From NCBI GenBank assembly GCA_002081555.1, contig MZNV01002257.1:1-47891 (forward strand): DNA of 47,891 nucleotides, given 5' to 3'. Position 1 is the first letter of the stretch, and each line of letters opens with the position of its first letter. The DNA comes from Protostelium mycophagum. Lineage: Eukaryota > Evosea > Variosea > Protosteliida > Protosteliaceae. Below, piece by piece: positions 12,201 to 22,683 of this stretch. The translations under genes were made by a program, and so were the position numbers. The notes beneath the pieces are model-generated. The model saw only the letters and a program-made list of their open reading frames with translations, ran no database searches and was not told the DNA's origin.

Positions 12201-13591
12201 AAAAATGATAATACTGATTCTTTAAAACATCAGAGAGACATTTCTGCGGACCAGACATTGTGATTTTACAACGATTTCTAGAGTTAAAAAATTATTTTTT
12301 GTGAAATTGCAGATGCAAAAAATAATAGTTTTATAGACCAGACGAACGGACGAATCTTGGCTGCAGAAATCCCGAATCATACAAAGAGTCACCTCCTTTT
12401 GTTCTGCTGACATTCTAGCGCGATCGTCTTGATTTGGGAAGATGTCTTTTGGCTGTATAGAGGTAGAATGTTGTCTCTTCACCTCGTGTGGTGGTGTCTG
12501 GTTCTGAGATTCTTCAGGCCAAAATAAATAATTATTCAATATTATTTTGCACAATAACTCGACTTCATTGTAGACTTGATTGTAGATGAGGAAGATCGGA
12601 AAAATAATAATAAAAAATACATGGCGTCATCGTGGCAAACACGATCACTCATCATGCAAATTACTAAGAATAGAATCTCACGCTGGAAATGTGGATCGTC
12701 TTGTTGGTCTTCTTCTCTTCTTTTATGATGACGTCATCTGACGTAATGACCTCTACTTCCTGATGGAGTCAATGAGATTTCCGTTATCTTTGTACATTGA
12801 TGAGATCTATTCGAACTATCATAAATCTGCATTTTTTCATGGAGGGTTTGGGTGAACATTTCTTTCAAAGAGAGATGTGTAAATGTGACGCTACTATTGA
12901 TCTCGGTAGCTTGACCTGAAACCTCGGTAGTCACCGTAAGAACACGCTTTACGACGAAGAGATTCGAGTTTTCATTGGCCTCACTTGCTTTCTGCTGGCG
13001 AGTGTGGCTTTTCGTTCCAGCAGAATTTTTGCTTGGACCTCTTCCTTGTTATATATTTTATTTGCATTTTTCTGTCATTGTTGAGCATCTACAACGTTGT
13101 AGTGGTCATCCATCAGTCTGCAAGTCCGAGAGATTCTCGAACATTTCAAACATGATTTTTATATACATATTGTCACAAATCGACCAGAATATCATGGGAC
13201 GATTCGCCTGAAAAACTGAAGAACAATAACCTCAGGCAACTTTCTGGATGGCTCCTTCGTGGCTGTGGGTGTCTTTTTCACTTCTCTTTGAGGTTTCACC
13301 TTCTCCTTCACCATTTTTTCGACTTTTTTCTGTCCTTATCAGGCTTGATATCTGTAGAGGCATGACGCATTTATGAACATAAAAGATCGATTTGGGGTCA
13401 ATCCACGATTTGGTCCGTACATACCTTTTTAAGAGGCTGAGGTGCTTTCTTTATGCCTGTCAAAATGGAATCGTCCATATCTAATTCAGAACCGCTTTCA
13501 TCCTTCAACATCAGTCACATGAGCATTCGATGAGAATGATTACTGAAGAGGATGATGACGAAGAATCAGAATCAGATGGCTTCCTCTTCAT
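9229..13591 (-). CDS. PIF1: PIF1-family 5'-3' DNA helicase
   Basis: SF1B helicase acting on G-quadruplexes, telomeres or mitochondrial DNA (family knowledge). About 15 exons; some N-terminal joins are unresolved. Motifs in order: [19 protein letters not shown] (Walker A), [37 protein letters not shown] (Walker B), [54 protein letters not shown], then [16 protein letters not shown] and [20 protein letters not shown]. The N-terminus is nuclear-protein-like, [16 protein letters not shown], then Lys-rich and helical ([20 protein letters not shown]). Helicase exons are spread over unusually large introns rich in short palindromes. The start at 13591 lies 105 bp from the divergent splicing-factor gene. 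The exon connection near 13300-13345 is the weakest point. Confidence 0.88.
10060..10800. repeat. Cluster of GAAATTTC palindromes in PIF1 introns
   Basis: The octamer GAAATTTC or near copies recurs many times in both intron segments of this block. It includes three consecutive units of GAAATTTCACC near 10669-10705. Neighbouring introns elsewhere (1088-1120, 15783-15815) carry looser versions such as GAAAATTCTCG. The intervening exon sequence (about 10205-10665) is not repeated. Confidence 0.7.
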
Positions 13592-13696
13592 CACAGAAAG
13601 ATTTGGGAATGCATTCGCGTCGATGATTCAATCTCATGACCTGTGTAATCTCATCGTTCTTACGCATAGAACGTGAAATGATGACGATCAAACAAA
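13592..13696. promoter_or_regulatory. Shared divergent promoter, PIF1 / splicing factor
   Basis: Only 105 bp separate the predicted PIF1 start codon from the plus-strand ATG of the RRM-SURP-CID gene. No clear TATA box is seen. Both promoters must lie here or within the first exons. Confidence 0.45.
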
Positions 13697-16600
13697 ATGC
13701 AAGAAGGTGGAAGGACCTTATATATTGGCAACCTCAGCGAGAGTGTTCCCGAAGAATTCATTCTGAGGCAATGTTCCTGGTTTGGGGCGATCGAGGATTT
13801 CAAGCTGCTGAGGCATAAAGCTTGTGCCTTTGTGACTTTTGAGCAAATGGCAGATGCAGAAAATGCATTACAAAAGTTGAATCGAAGTCAGTGGGGAGAT
13901 AGGAACATCAGAGTGGACTGGTATAAAGGCAATTACAATCCGAATCATCAGGTGACGGTTGATCAAATCAGTTTTCTGACAATCATGAATGAACCGAAAC
14001 AGATGGCACAAAATCAGATGGTACATAATAATAATAATCAACATAATTATGGAAATCCTCCAGGACCACCATTCTTTAATGGACCTCCACAGCCACCTCC
14101 CTTCATGCAAGGTTTTCCAATCGTACCTCCACATATGCCCCCTGGGGTCTGTCATTTTAAACCAAGTTGGCACGAAATTTTCTGACTCGTTGTAGATGCC
14201 AATACCGCCTCCTATGGCGAATATAATGCCTCCCATACCATTTCACAATTTCGGTGAGTGGTAGAAAATTATAATTTCAAAATCATTAAATAATTTCAAT
14301 TTCCGTCCACTTTTGCGTGAGAAAATACAACACATATTTATTTTCTTTTGGATTTTCCTGAAGCCCTGCAGCGCCAGAAGAGCTTGCCCTGATGGATAAG
14401 TTGGTCGAATTTGTGGTGAAGAATGGGCCTAGTTTCGAAGATAGGATCCGATTTGACAGCAATTCGCCCTTCTTTTTCATGTTTCAAAATGAGGAAAAGT
14501 ATGTATTTTTGGAAATTTTAATTGTGGTTTTGTTCGTTAGGGAATAAAATCTTTTTTGTTAAAAATAAAATTATTTTCATTCGCGTTGAAATGAATTTCC
14601 AAGTCGATTATCTCATCTTGACAGATTTGTCATGTACAAATGGAAATTGTCGACATACGGACAACCTGTACATCATCCACCGCCAAACATGTTTTCCCCC
14701 GTTCATGGAATGATACCTCCCCCCCATCCCCCACCGGTCAATCTACAACTACCCTCACCTTTCAATTCAGAAGAACAGAATGAATTCGACAAAATTTTGT
14801 CAGAGATGAACAATTCTCAACTTTTTATTAAGGTGAGTTTATTCTTTGCAATTTTTTTTAAAATATAAAAAAAATATAAAAAAAAATAAAATAACACAAT
14901 TCCACCAAAATGTCACAAAGAATTTTTAGTTCATTTCACTCTTTGAAAAAGTCTCAAAAATACGGAAAAAACTCGTTGTAGATGGATTATCTGATGTATT
15001 TTTAGAGCTCAAAGGACTGGATGATGAATCACATTGAGCATTCACCATTTTTATGTCACAAGATATCCAAAAGAATTGAAGACCAAAGTTATCCTACAGC
15101 TGCCAAAATCGCCGCTTTATTTCTGTTAAATGACGTGTTATTCCACAGGTATACGTCATCACACGTCATCAATTCTTGATGGGAAAATTGGATCATTTTT
15201 ATTTCATTCTATGTCACATCTTTACGATTTGCAAATCCCATAATTTACAACTGCCAAAATAAATTATTTTCAACTTGAAAGATGACGTCATGACAGCATG
15301 AAGACACGGAACGAGCCCAATGTTTTGGACCTATTTAGCTTCAGCCTTCTGCAACACTTGCCGAAATTGTTGACGATCATATATCATTCAGAGCCCCGAG
15401 AAGAGTCCACAAAGCAAGTCAGAAAGGTAAAATCAATCTTTTCCAAAAAAAATTCTAATTGTGGTTCAAATCAGTAAAGATTCACAAAAAAATCGAAAAT
15501 TGCAAAATAAATTCTAATTGTGATGCAAATTAGTAAAAATACAAAAAAACCCGAAAAAATTGCAAAATAAATTCTAATTGTGGTGCAAATCAGTAAAAAT
15601 ACACAAAAAACCCGAAAAGACTGCAAAAATATTTGCAGAAAATCAGAATGAAATTCTACATCTGCCAATCACATGCCTCCTTTATATTATATTTACAACG
15701 TTGTAGATCGTCGAGTTATGGAAGAAGAGAGGAATCTACAATGAGGATGTGATGAACAAGATGTTGGCACAGGTGATTTCCCCAGAAAATTCTCGGAAAA
15801 TTCTCGGAAAACTCATGGAAATAGGTCGAGAGTGGAATATTACTACAGACACCACCGGCTCCATTCCCTCCAATGTAATTTTTTATTCTTTATAAAATCT
15901 CAACAATAAATAAAATTTTTTATTTATGGAAAAATAATTTTTGCAAAAAAATCCTCTTGGGCAAGGCCGGAAAAATTCAACTTGCAAAATCATTTAAAAA
16001 CTTTGGAAAATGACCCACTCATCAAAAATATTCAACCATATTTCAGGCCAGTTCACATCGGAATGCAACCTCTCCATAATCCCCCACCCCCGCCCTTCCT
16101 CCCTCATCTACAACCCCCATTTAACCCACATCTACAACAGCAGAACTTCCATCTACAACCGGGCATGGCACCGACACCCATGAACATCGTGATGGACGTG
16201 CCGAAACGTCCCAACACAGGTTTCAGTGGCCCTCCAACAGTAAATTTTCATTATTGTTTTTCAATATATATCACATATATATTTTATTGTTTTAAATATA
16301 TATTTATTATAGTTTTTGAAATGATTAAAAGTTTTAAAATACAAAACATATATCTTTGATGTTTCAAAAACTTAAAACCCTCAGGGCAAACCTGTTCCAT
16401 CGTCCGTATCATTTGAACAAGTGTTCGATTTTCTCAAAGCGAATCCGAATCACGAGATCTACACTCCTGTAGATGTCACCGACTTACGCCCAACCACCCA
16501 GCACGAGATTGTTCCCGGAAACGAATTCGACCTGAAATCAACGGCAAAGAAAATCGAATTCGCCGTGAAAATCGGGGACGAAAAGAACAGGTCAGAAAAT

Positions 16601-17421
16601 CATTTATTTGGATTTATTCACATTATTTTATGTCATGAATGTTCAACTGACATATGTATAGGCTGGAAGAGATCTTTGGAAGAGGTAGATCGAGGTCACC
16701 AAGTCCAACTAGAGAGGACTTCACACTGAATAATCCAATGGCAATGGGAAGGTATTGTCTCACGATAAGAATGGAATGACAGAAAATGTATAAAAGTATT
16801 TATAAACGCACTGGAAGCTGACATTCCTGGCATTAGTTGTCGGCTTTGCCGCAAACGCAAACAAGACACTTTGACAACCCTTCTTTTTGTTTAAGGCTTC
16901 CGAAGGTACCAGGCTCTGCCTGGTGTAATCGACCGCATTCGGGGTTGTCTCGTTGTAGACGGACATCTACCTGCCATCATGTAGACGAGGGATTTATCAT
17001 TTCCAGGGGAATTGCAGTACCAAATCGGGGAGGGTTCAAGGGTGGCCCAACCAGAGGCGGCAAGTTCGACGTCTCGCAGATCGAGTGAGTACACGTTAAC
17101 AACCGTGATTCTCCACATCAATTTTTCCCGCCTTTTTCTCCCGCCAAAATCGACTTGTAGATCGTCATTCTGAATCTTTGCAGTCCCAACACGGGCAACA
17201 GATTGGACGGCTCTGCGGCTTTCTCCCAAGGAGAAAGGCTTGGTCTCGGCGCTGGCAGCGGCGGCCAGACCGAAGAAGACAACGCCTACAACTCCTTTAG
17301 AATGAGAACGAGTTCTAAATATCATACGAGATTCGAGCAAAATATGGGTCAGCCGATGATACCGAAATGCTTCGCCTGCAATAAGACCGGCCATATCGCA
17401 AAAGAATGTCCGGGAAAATAA
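13697..17421 (+). CDS. RRM-SURP-CID splicing factor with C-terminal zinc knuckle (U2SURP/CHERP-like)
   Basis: Fourteen exons join in frame, giving 653 residues: 13697-13951, 14003-14146, 14196-14253, 14372-14498, 14625-14832, 15006-15148, 15297-15426, 15707-15772, 15849-15874, 16047-16239, 16385-16590, 16662-16751, 17007-17084, 17184-17421. Domains: RRM (GRTLYIGNLSES; ACAFVTFEQM), a Pro-rich linker, SURP (LVEFVVKNGPSFEDRIRF), a CID (DWMMNHIEHSPFLCHKIS; AAKIAALFLLNDVLFHS; VELWKKRGIYNEDV), more Pro-rich sequence, a short RSRSPSP stretch, a GLGAGSGG segment with DNAYNSFRMR, and a CCHC knuckle (CFACNKTGHIAKEC). RRM-SURP-CID order is that of U2SURP/SR140; the C-terminal G-rich segment recalls CHERP. 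It is expected to act with U2 snRNP in the nucleus. One exon is only 26 nt. Confidence 0.9.
15452..15632. repeat. Three-copy ~60 bp intronic tandem repeat
   Basis: Units begin at 15452, 15511 and 15571 with ATTCTAATTGTG, continue through CAAATCAGTAAA, and end with a CGAAAA...GCAAAATAA segment. The third copy decays near 15632. They lie in the 280-bp intron between two CID-coding exons. Confidence 0.9.
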
Positions 17422-17484
17422 ATACTTCTATTGAGGACGGATGTATTTTGTGTGTCAGTGTGTGCCTTGAAAGAGTTTGTTGAC

Positions 17485-17725
17485 TTAATCCAAGGTCAGC
17501 ACTTGCTTGGGACAGCCTGGTTTCACCATTCTCTTGGGTGCTTTCACAATCGGAGGTCTATTCCGGAAAGGACAGCAGACTTTACAGAAGATATCCAATA
17601 GCAATAATACCTACGCAGCTGAGCTTGCCCCCTCCCAACGCACAGCTGGATGGCTCTCCATTGTTCCGAATTGCATCTCAGATGTGGGTGAAAATGTTGC
17701 ACGTCTAAAAAGAGTTAAACTGTGT
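17485..17725 (-). CDS. Possible small cysteine- and lysine-rich protein (3' part)
   Basis: The last exon ends RPPIVKAPKRMVKPGC and PKQVLTLD before a TAA at 17485-17487. It is preceded in phase by sequence with SSCALGGGKLSC across a short intron. The paired cysteines suggest a small metal-binding protein, but the start is not located and other frames over 17600-17700 are also open. It would converge on the splicing-factor gene, 63 bp between stops. Confidence 0.3.
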
Positions 17726-17886
17726 GCTTGTATTTATTTCCTCAGAGCACGAATATTGACCGACTGCCACGTTATCACAGTATTGTTTTTGATCATTGCC
17801 AAATCACATCAATAGAGAGAAGAAAAAAACATCATTTTACAACGCTGTTTTGCGTGCAATCTGCCATCTCTCTAATATAATATATT

Positions 17887-19305
17887 TTATCCGTTAAAAT
17901 GTGATTCCGCCAGCTTGAGTCTCCGCAACTTGACCGTAAAGAAAATCACAATCACGCCAGACCCTATCTTGATCAAGTTCAGCCTGTCAATTTTCAGTGA
18001 AATTCCATCACATTGTGACTCTATTACCCCAGAAGAAAATCCAAGATGGCACTGTGTTTGTCAGAACGAGCGGAAAATTTGAATGTCTCGCATTCTCCAC
18101 ATCACAGATGCAGCCGATGGTGAAAAATGCACACAGAAGACAGTAAAGTTCCTCACGCAAAGTCACTCATGTAGTTGGGCAGTCGGTAGCTGGTGTAATA
18201 CGTCAACTCTACCGCCACAAGCGACTGAAACGAAACGCCCACAACGGCCGAAGTGGTGTTCTCTACATTCAATACGGAAGTGCTCGAGAAGCTGTATCTG
18301 GTGATCTCTCTCGGGCCGAACTCTTCTTCATTGTAAGATGCTTCTTTGTGTTCTTCAAGGTTGTACGTCAAACTGAACAGTGTCGTTGAATTCCCCCCAG
18401 CGAAGCTGTGGAGTGTCAGAATGTTGTGCAGAAAGGTGCTCGCGGACGCACGTGAAACTGGACCAGATGGTGTCAGCGACTGATTCCAGTGAAGCATCAG
18501 ATGGGAAGAAGGTGACAGTTACTGCCCAAAAAGGCGCTTCTATAAGCAATGAGGATGAAGTGATGAAACATGATGTTCATTGTGACTTACTGACGAAGGG
18601 GGAAAATTCGGCCGAGAGACTTGCCTTAAATCCACTCGATGTCGCCATAAGTGGATTGGTGGCATTCAGATTGAAAATGTAACAACTGCGAAATGTCATG
18701 GCTGGTACAACGTATAAAACTGCCTACTCAGAAGTTGAGCCGTAAGTGTGAGAGTACACTGCGTATCTGGGCCAGCAATCGTCATCGCAAGTCTGATTAA
18801 ATGTTTGTACGAGACCTTTTACATCTGTCACATTTCCATCCGTTGTGATGTAAGAACACACCTGCAGCCAAGCATTAACAATCACCGATCGATTCATTCC
18901 GACGTCCGAAGAACCTCGACTTACCGCAATCGCAGGGAATGGTATCTCTTTATGCTTCACATACTTTGTGATAACCGAAGGAGTGTCCGTCGAACTCTGC
19001 AACTGTTGGCTGATTCGAACGACATACCTGATACATGTTCAGAAACAAGTCCATTTGAAGAATCAACACCATATGAATACGCCCAAACCCCCAAGCCAAA
19101 CAAGAGACATGTATATCCGGTACAATAAAGTCTGATTTGTGGTCAAGTGATGCATCACGTGCGATGAAGCACCATCTTTATGCCGTGTCTCGAAATCCAC
19201 GGTACTCTTGTGAGATTCCTGAGGCTGGACTTGTTTGATTGTGACTTTCACAGCGTTCATTTCCACTTGATTGCTCTCATCTTCAGTCTCTTCATTTTGT
19301 GGCAT
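17887..19305 (-). CDS. Two-span membrane protein, weakly DEG/ENaC-like
   Basis: The start MPQNEETEDESNQVEMNAV gives an acidic cytoplasmic tail. It is followed by TLLYRIYMSLVWLGGLGVF (first membrane span), then IPFPAIA soon after the membrane. Next come a large, probably external region with N-glycosylation sites and cysteines (CSYITTDGNVTD; TCDDDCW; CYIFNLNATNPL) and a C-terminal span (KIGSGVIVIFFTVKL) with the basic tail RRLKLAESHFNG. Topology, the FPAI motif after span 1 and the CYxFN motif recall DEG/ENaC/ASIC channels, but similarity is slight. About seven exons; several junctions are tentative. It converges on nothing close and is followed upstream by another minus-strand ORF. Confidence 0.5.
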
Positions 19306-19417
19306 GATTGGCACTTGCTTGCTTCGGTATTGCGTTGTTTTTCCGCGGCTGGGATTGCGGAAGTTTGATTTTGGTGCAACTCACTTTCTGGAAGTAAAGA
19401 GCCAATAGTTGGCGTGT

Positions 19418-19717
19418 TCATATGTCATCGCCACCACACCAGAATTGTTCAAAGAAGGCTAAACAACGTGCGTATGCACCCTCAGAGTCCTCCTGCGGAT
19501 AGTCCCGATCAACCAAAATAAATAGTTGCGTAATTATTTTGGACTACAAGTCCTGTTGTAGATATGCTCCGGGCTCGAACAGGTTGAAGAGGTTAGAATG
19601 TTCATAGTCTCTGGGGTCTGTGGTATGGCATAGACTCGACGTCCTTGAAAGAGTCACGATTCTCTTTGTATATGATGGGCCGCAAGTTACAACGGCCAGG
19701 AAGAGCTTTTCGATCAT
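19418..19717 (-). CDS. Uncertain small gene
   Basis: The terminal exon EDSEGAYARCLAFFEQFWCG with GDDI before TGA has a protein-like composition and an acceptor at CCGCAG. Upstream, MIEKLFLAV is followed by GTAACT, an in-phase donor. The stretch between also encodes an open frame (HTTDPRDYEHSNLFNLFEPG). The exon choice is unresolved and the family unknown. It starts only about 60 bp from the squalene synthase stop and could be a read-through tail of that transcript. Confidence 0.3.
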
Positions 19718-19775
19718 TTTAATTTCAATAAATCTCAAGGTGAAGCATTTAAACATATATTATTTAATTGGCCAT

Positions 19776-21465
19776 CTATAATCTTGCTGTGGTTGCTTTC
19801 TGCTGGATCAATTTCTGGGATTCATTCAATATAGACATCATCCTGTTGGATTTTAGATTGTAAAAGGCTCTTCTAGTTACCTCTGTGCATTGGCATCATT
19901 CTTTGGTATTTTTTTAGACAATTTCCAGATATATTCGTTATACAAAGTGTAGATGGACTGTACACCCCCCTCTACAATAGCTTGGATAATCTGAAGGTTC
20001 ATGAGCTAACAATAGCATAATCATAAGGCGGGAAATGTAAAATGTCACTTTGTTGGTGTTCTCTCTACTTATCTTGACAACGGAATTAAATACTTTGGAG
20101 TTGTTGTAGCATTCTGTCAATGTTGCAATTGCCATCACCTTTTCGCCGTCAGAATTTCCATTGAATCGTTGTAGAATCGTTTGTAGATTGTCAGAATCCA
20201 CAATCTTACAATTACCTGCGGGATGGTGCAGAAGTTTACGATGTTTTTGTTTCGCAATTGGGACATGTATGTGATGCAATCAGGGAGATGCTGGAGTGCA
20301 TCTGTGATGAGGTGATTGAGGCACTTGACAGCTGCACTTGTGTGTTTTTGGTCTTTGAATTTGACGAGCTCATCAGTGTATAAACTCCACACCTGCACGC
20401 ATCATCACGCTATATTATTAAATAAATTCTCGAAATCATCTGCCACGTCACGACAGTTTTCTTTGCACATCTTTTGTCGACAACACAAACTCACATCTCT
20501 CGGCCAGAAGATTCTGTCGTCATTTATATCTTCGAGGTAGTCCCTCACTATGTTGGTTTTCTGCAAAAACAGCCCCATGGAATTTGACAGATCTTCTGAA
20601 GGTCTGAATACTGGAAGATGTTATCATAAATGTCGACATGTATACACAGGTGAAATGCGATGTCGACTTTCTTTATGATGCGATACCGATTTTTTAAAAT
20701 GTCGACAACATGTTGTCGACGATGTACATCATAATGTCGACGTCCTCACCTTCCATCTTCGATTCTGTGAAAAGATTGGTTAGCCCAATTCCGACAAGAC
20801 CGGCGACGTAATGGCAGTACAAGTTATAATCCTCTAAAGTGACCACTTCACGCTCTTGAAATTCAGACATGCCATGACCCATCCTCTTTGTGATGTCCGT
20901 GATGACTTCTCGGTACCTGAGGATGTTAACTGCGCTTGACCTTATGGATTTTGAATTGTAGACGGGCTCAAATATTCGAGACTTGTTGATGGAGCTCAAG
21001 TACAATTGAAATATCGGAAAATTCACTTGGATTTCAATCGTAAAAACGATCTGTTGAGCCTCTTGATGTTGATGAGCAACTCCTTCTCATGATCATTCCC
21101 AACTACAATCGTCAGAATGCATTAAATCTTCAGTACACTGACGTCCATCGAGGCTCCATTCGGGGTTATGTATGTGCAGATAGAACTTTTGTAACAGGGG
21201 TATTTTGTCGCACTTCTTCATTTCAGGGTTATCCTCTAAAGTAATCAACACCTGCCATGATGGCGTTCATCACCCCACCTACTGTGTCAAGAGCCCTCAG
21301 TACCAAATAGAAGATGCACACCTGAAATAATGAGAGACACCTCTACGATACACATACCGCGTCTCTCAAATCACCGTCGAGGGCTCTGATCACGACAGCA
21401 AAACTCCTACTGGTCTTATCTAAAAGGTCAAAACACCATTCCAAGTCTGAAGTCGCTTCGGTCAT
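19776..21465 (-). CDS. ERG9: Squalene synthase (farnesyl-diphosphate farnesyltransferase)
   Basis: Condenses two farnesyl diphosphates to presqualene diphosphate, then reduces it to squalene with NADPH at the ER (family knowledge). Exons join in phase from [20 protein letters not shown] through [11 protein letters not shown] (first Asp-rich motif), [42 protein letters not shown] (second Asp-rich motif), [43 protein letters not shown] and [11 protein letters not shown]. About ten exons are seen, several under 110 nt. All catalytic motifs are present. Odd: the protein ends QKATTARL with no hydrophobic C-terminal ER anchor, unlike animal and fungal forms. An extra spliced exon beyond 19776 could supply one but none is seen. 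The start lies 95 bp from divergent COX20. Confidence 0.93.
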
Positions 21466-21560
21466 CTTTGAAATAAAGAGGTCCAAAAATGATCCGCAAT
21501 TCTCCGCTATGTCTACAACCCCATTTCCACGGATGCGTGATCAGATCGCATCAAGACAAC
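21466..21560. promoter_or_regulatory. Shared divergent promoter, squalene synthase / COX20
   Basis: The two start codons are 95 bp apart, or 23 bp if COX20 begins at the upstream in-frame ATG 21489. The short gap favours the ATG at 21561. Confidence 0.45.
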
Positions 21561-22131
21561 ATGACAGAGCGAGGAAATGGTGACAAGCAGATAGGGACGC
21601 AGGCTGATACACAGAACGGCCAATATGATGCACAGATGGAAGTGTTCTCCAAACCCTTTCAATTCACTTCACCTGCGAGATATGCATGTTTTAGAGAGTC
21701 TATGCTGTATGGAATGGGAGCTTTTGGTGTTGTGTCCTTCTCATGGTACATGTATAGAGGTCAGTGTCACACCTGACCTTTTTTCTGAGAGATATCAGGA
21801 GGTGGTTACGGACCTCAAGCAGTGGGACTCGCTTCTGGCTCTTTGGCAGTGGTATCTTCTTTTAACTGGTAATATCATCATCAGAAGAGTAATGTTGTCT
21901 TAATGTGTGTAGGATACGATGCAGGCGTGAGTACAAGAAGCAATTAACAAGCAATGCACAAATGGCAGCCTTCTTACAATATGAACAAGAGAGACAAGCC
22001 GAGATCAGAAGACAGGTGACCGATAATCATTCATTGTTATGACATTTTCCGTTGTGATTTTGTGATCGCAGATGCACTGCTTGAAATCAACTAACTACAA
22101 AAGAATTTTGTCATCTGGCGGTAGTTCTTAA
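21561..22131 (+). CDS. COX20: Cytochrome c oxidase assembly protein COX20
   Basis: Inner-membrane chaperone for COX2 maturation (family knowledge). Four exons (21561-21759, 21799-21868, 21913-22015, 22072-22131) join in frame, giving 143 residues. The family pattern is clear: ARYACFRESMLYGMGAFGVV (first membrane span), WYMYRG, a Gly-rich turn GGGYGPQAVG, second span LASGSLAVVSSF, then NWIRCRREYKKQ and a charged helix. Intron positions keep phase throughout. An ATG at 21489 would add 24 residues, but it leaves only 23 bp to the divergent gene. Confidence 0.85.
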
Positions 22132-22660
22132 CGAAATTGTGGATTCCACCGCAAGAAATAATGGCTTAAATAATTTCATTTCAAAATGCACAATGTGATT
22201 AGAGTTGCATTTTTTGGACAAAGCCAAAAGTAATATAATTGAATTTGGTTTTGTTTCCACATCCAATTATTTCATTTGGTGGTAAATCCGTTAGATACTG
22301 TGACAAGTGCGGTAGTTACCGTGAAAACTCACGGTATGAAACCGTGACCACACAAAATCTCTACAAAATAAATATAAATATAAATAGGTCGCGCTCAGGT
22401 ACGAGAAAGAGTTTGCCAAAGTCAATGAAGAGAGTGGTCTGTCAAACTATAAACCCAGAGATGAAGAAAAACAAGGCCGATAAAATGAAAATTATGAACA
22501 AAGTTACAGGGGTTGTGGCAAAGTGTATTCTCTTTTAGAACCGCGAATCACCAAAATCATCACCAAATCATCCCAGTCAAAATGCAAAATACCAGACAAA
22601 ACACTTTCTCACCAACACTACAAATCCCCGTCCCGCGGGGTAATAGATAGTAAGAATGTT
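22132..22660 (+). other. Gene-poor gap with a possible terminal exon and a palindrome cluster
   Basis: Two segments join in phase: sequence ending at 22281 (IEFGFVSTSNYFIWW) and 22399-22483 (YEKEFAKVNEESGLSNYKPR, then TAA). They read like the end of a small membrane protein, but no start was found. The predicted intron holds GGTAGTTACCGTGAAAAC followed by CACGGTATGAAACCGTG, overlapping palindromes of a type seen elsewhere in the window. Confidence 0.3.
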
Positions 22661-22683
22661 ACTTTGCAGAGAAGATCCATCAG

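Noticed and set aside
9229-13591. Possibility that the PIF1 helicase is a Helitron remnant
   Set aside because: There is no Rep/HUH nuclease motif or Helitron terminus, and the gene is single-copy here, intron-rich and has all helicase motifs in order, as a host gene would.
16891-17394. 167-residue minus-strand open frame
   Set aside because: It is antisense to the last exons of the splicing factor, which have clear domains and consistent splice phases.
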